Below, one piece after another: positions 6,202 through 7,434 of a stretch of DNA of 7,434 nt (its first letter is position 1; the number at the start of each line of letters is the position of its first letter). Source of the DNA: Bifidobacterium breve (GTDB taxonomy: Bacteria; Bacteroidota; Bacteroidia; Chitinophagales; Chitinophagaceae). Location of the stretch: assembly GCA_943323935.2 (NCBI GenBank), contig CALPJR020000034.1, positions 1 through 7,434 of the forward strand, read 5' to 3'. The notes beneath the pieces were generated by a model. That model had not been told where the DNA came from and searched no databases. It was given only the letters and a program-made list of their open reading frames with translations. Position numbers and translations under genes: made by a program.

Positions 6202-7434
6202 TTAGTTGGCTAGTTTCACTTGAACGTTTAATTCTGGGTTCAGGTCTAAGAATTGTACAAATTCATCATTGATCAAAAAGCCTTTCTCTATCGTTAATAA
6301 ACTTGCAGCTAGTTGCTCCCTTGGTTCTACAAAAGTAATTTTTAGAGATGTCCTCCCTGGGTTTGCTTTGATATTCTTTTCAAAAAATTCAATCATATCG
6401 GCTCTTAGATTCGCAGGATGTAAACTCAGTTCCACCGTTCGGGTTTGCATTTGCTTCACTGTTTCTAATAGAGACATATTCTGCAACTTAAATTCAAAAT
6501 TATTGGGTTGGTTGAATCTGTTTCTAAAGGAACCATTGATACATACTTTTTGCCCTACTTCTAAATAATTCTGAAACTTTACATAGTCCTCGCTCCATAA
6601 AATAAAGTCTGTCTTGCCTGTAAAATCTTCAATCGCAAATGATCCAAAGTTTTTACCGGTTTTGGTGATCCTATGTTGCACATCTGTTACTAGTCCTGCG
6701 AGCTTAAAGTTTTTTCCAAGGTTATTGGGGAAGCTTATCAGGTTGTCTTTGACCTCGTTGTATTCATTAATTGGTGTGAAAGCATAATGCTTCAATTCAA
6801 AATTAAAATGATCCAAAGGATGTCCACTCATGAACATACCTGTGATATCTTTCTCATGGTCTAATTTTTCGGTCAAAGTCCATTCCTCGCAGAGGGCTAA
6901 TTTAGGGATAGGCACTTGCATGGCAGATGGCAAGTCACCAAATAGGGTATTGGTAGAGCCAGTTGTCATAGATTGAATAGCCTGCGCATAGGCAATTAAT
7001 TTTTCCATCCCATTGGTGCGGTCTCCATCACCTGTATTAAAATATTGTGCACGGTGGTATTCAGGAAAACAATCAAAAGTGCCTGAGTAGGCTAAACTTT
7101 CTAATGATTTTTTATTGACTGCTCTTGACAACACACGTTTGATAAAATCAATCATGGTCTCAAAATGTCCGCCTTTATTTCGCTCAATAATAATGGCTTC
7201 AATAGCTGCTTCGCCAACGCCTTTTAATCCGCCTAAACCAAAACGTATTTCTCCATTTTTATTCACAGAAAAACCTTGTAAGGATTCATTGATATTTGGT
7301 CCCAATACTTTTATGCCCATGCGTTTACACTCTTCCATAAAGAAGGTGATTTTATCGATACTGCCTGCATGGTTTAAAACAGCAGACATATATTCTCCAG
7401 GATAATGTGCTTTTAGGTAGGTTGTTTGATACGC
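6202..7434 (-). CDS. dnaE: DNA polymerase III alpha subunit, C-terminal part (start lies beyond the right edge)
   Basis: The frame is open through the right edge: 410 residues are visible and the Met at 7387-7389 is internal, being preceded in frame by AYQTTYLKAHYPGEY, typical of the DnaE fingers region. About two thirds of a normal DnaE, with the PHP domain and the catalytic aspartates, should lie upstream outside the window. The visible domains in order are the end of the fingers (about 1-60), a helix-hairpin-helix DNA-binding region with GLGGLKGVGEAAI (66-78), the MSGHPLD segment (202-208), an OB fold (about 243-325, from FKLAGLVTDV to CINGSFRNRF) and a C-terminal tail. It is the replicative polymerase subunit, working with the sliding clamp and loader. 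I see no frameshift in the visible part. A weak hairpin follows the stop. Confidence 0.95.
   Translation of the reverse strand, partial: AYQTTYLKAHYPGEYMSAVLNHAGSIDKITFFMEECKRMGIKVLGPNINESLQGFSVNKNGEIRFGLGGLKGVGEAAIEAIIIERNKGGHFETMIDFIKRVLSRAVNKKSLESLAYSGTFDCFPEYHRAQYFNTGDGDRTNGMEKLIAYAQAIQSMTTGSTNTLFGDLPSAMQVPIPKLALCEEWTLTEKLDHEKDITGMFMSGHPLDHFNFELKHYAFTPINEYNEVKDNLISFPNNLGKNFKLAGLVTDVQHRITKTGKNFGSFAIEDFTGKTDFILWSEDYVKFQNYLEVGQKVCINGSFRNRFNQPNNFEFKLQNMSLLETVKQMQTRTVELSLHPANLRADMIEFFEKNIKANPGRTSLKITFVEPREQLAASLLTIEKGFLINDEFVQFLDLNPELNVQVKLAN

Noticed and set aside
1..7434. A novel defence, mobile or biosynthetic system
   Set aside because: Every substantial ORF is a recognisable housekeeping family, and the gaps are all under 130 bases with only promoter and terminator signals.

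Overview
The window looks like an ordinary stretch of core chromosome from a member of the Bacteroidota. The DNA is AT-rich. None of the six visible gene starts has a convincing Shine-Dalgarno sequence, and three upstream regions contain the phylum's -7 promoter motif TAnnTTTG. An mqnE gene (futalosine route to menaquinone) and the protein flavour favour the Chitinophagia/Cytophagia/Sphingobacteriia side over Bacteroides or Flavobacterium. That placement is inference from family knowledge, not from a search.

Layout, left to right: (1) 1-310, minus strand, the N-terminal part of a stand-alone RlmK-like 23S rRNA methyltransferase that runs off the left edge. (2) 323-1513, minus, a class I gamma-type aspartate aminotransferase, 12 bases upstream of the methyltransferase and probably co-transcribed with it. 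(3) 1642-3111, plus, a single-chain iron-sulfur L-serine dehydratase, divergent from the aminotransferase across a 128-base spacer. (4) 3118-4275, minus, the radical SAM enzyme aminofutalosine synthase (MqnE), convergent with the dehydratase with only 6 bases between the stops. (5) 4396-5658, minus, a NupC-type nucleoside transporter with unusual substrate-site residues. (6) 5772-6089, minus, thioredoxin, with its own promoter and a clear strand-specific terminator. (7) 6202 to the right edge, minus, the C-terminal part of the DNA polymerase III alpha subunit.

The genes do not form one pathway. They are housekeeping functions: replication, redox balance, nucleoside uptake, quinone synthesis, serine and aspartate metabolism, and ribosome modification. 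Most appear to be short independent transcription units; the aminotransferase-methyltransferase pair is the only likely operon. I see no mobile element, CRISPR array, tRNA, rRNA, riboswitch or phage signal, and no gap over 300 bases without a gene. I found no undescribed system. The points most worth a second look are the altered signatures of the nucleoside transporter, the C-terminal cysteine of the serine dehydratase, and the methyltransferase sitting in frame just after the aminotransferase stop.
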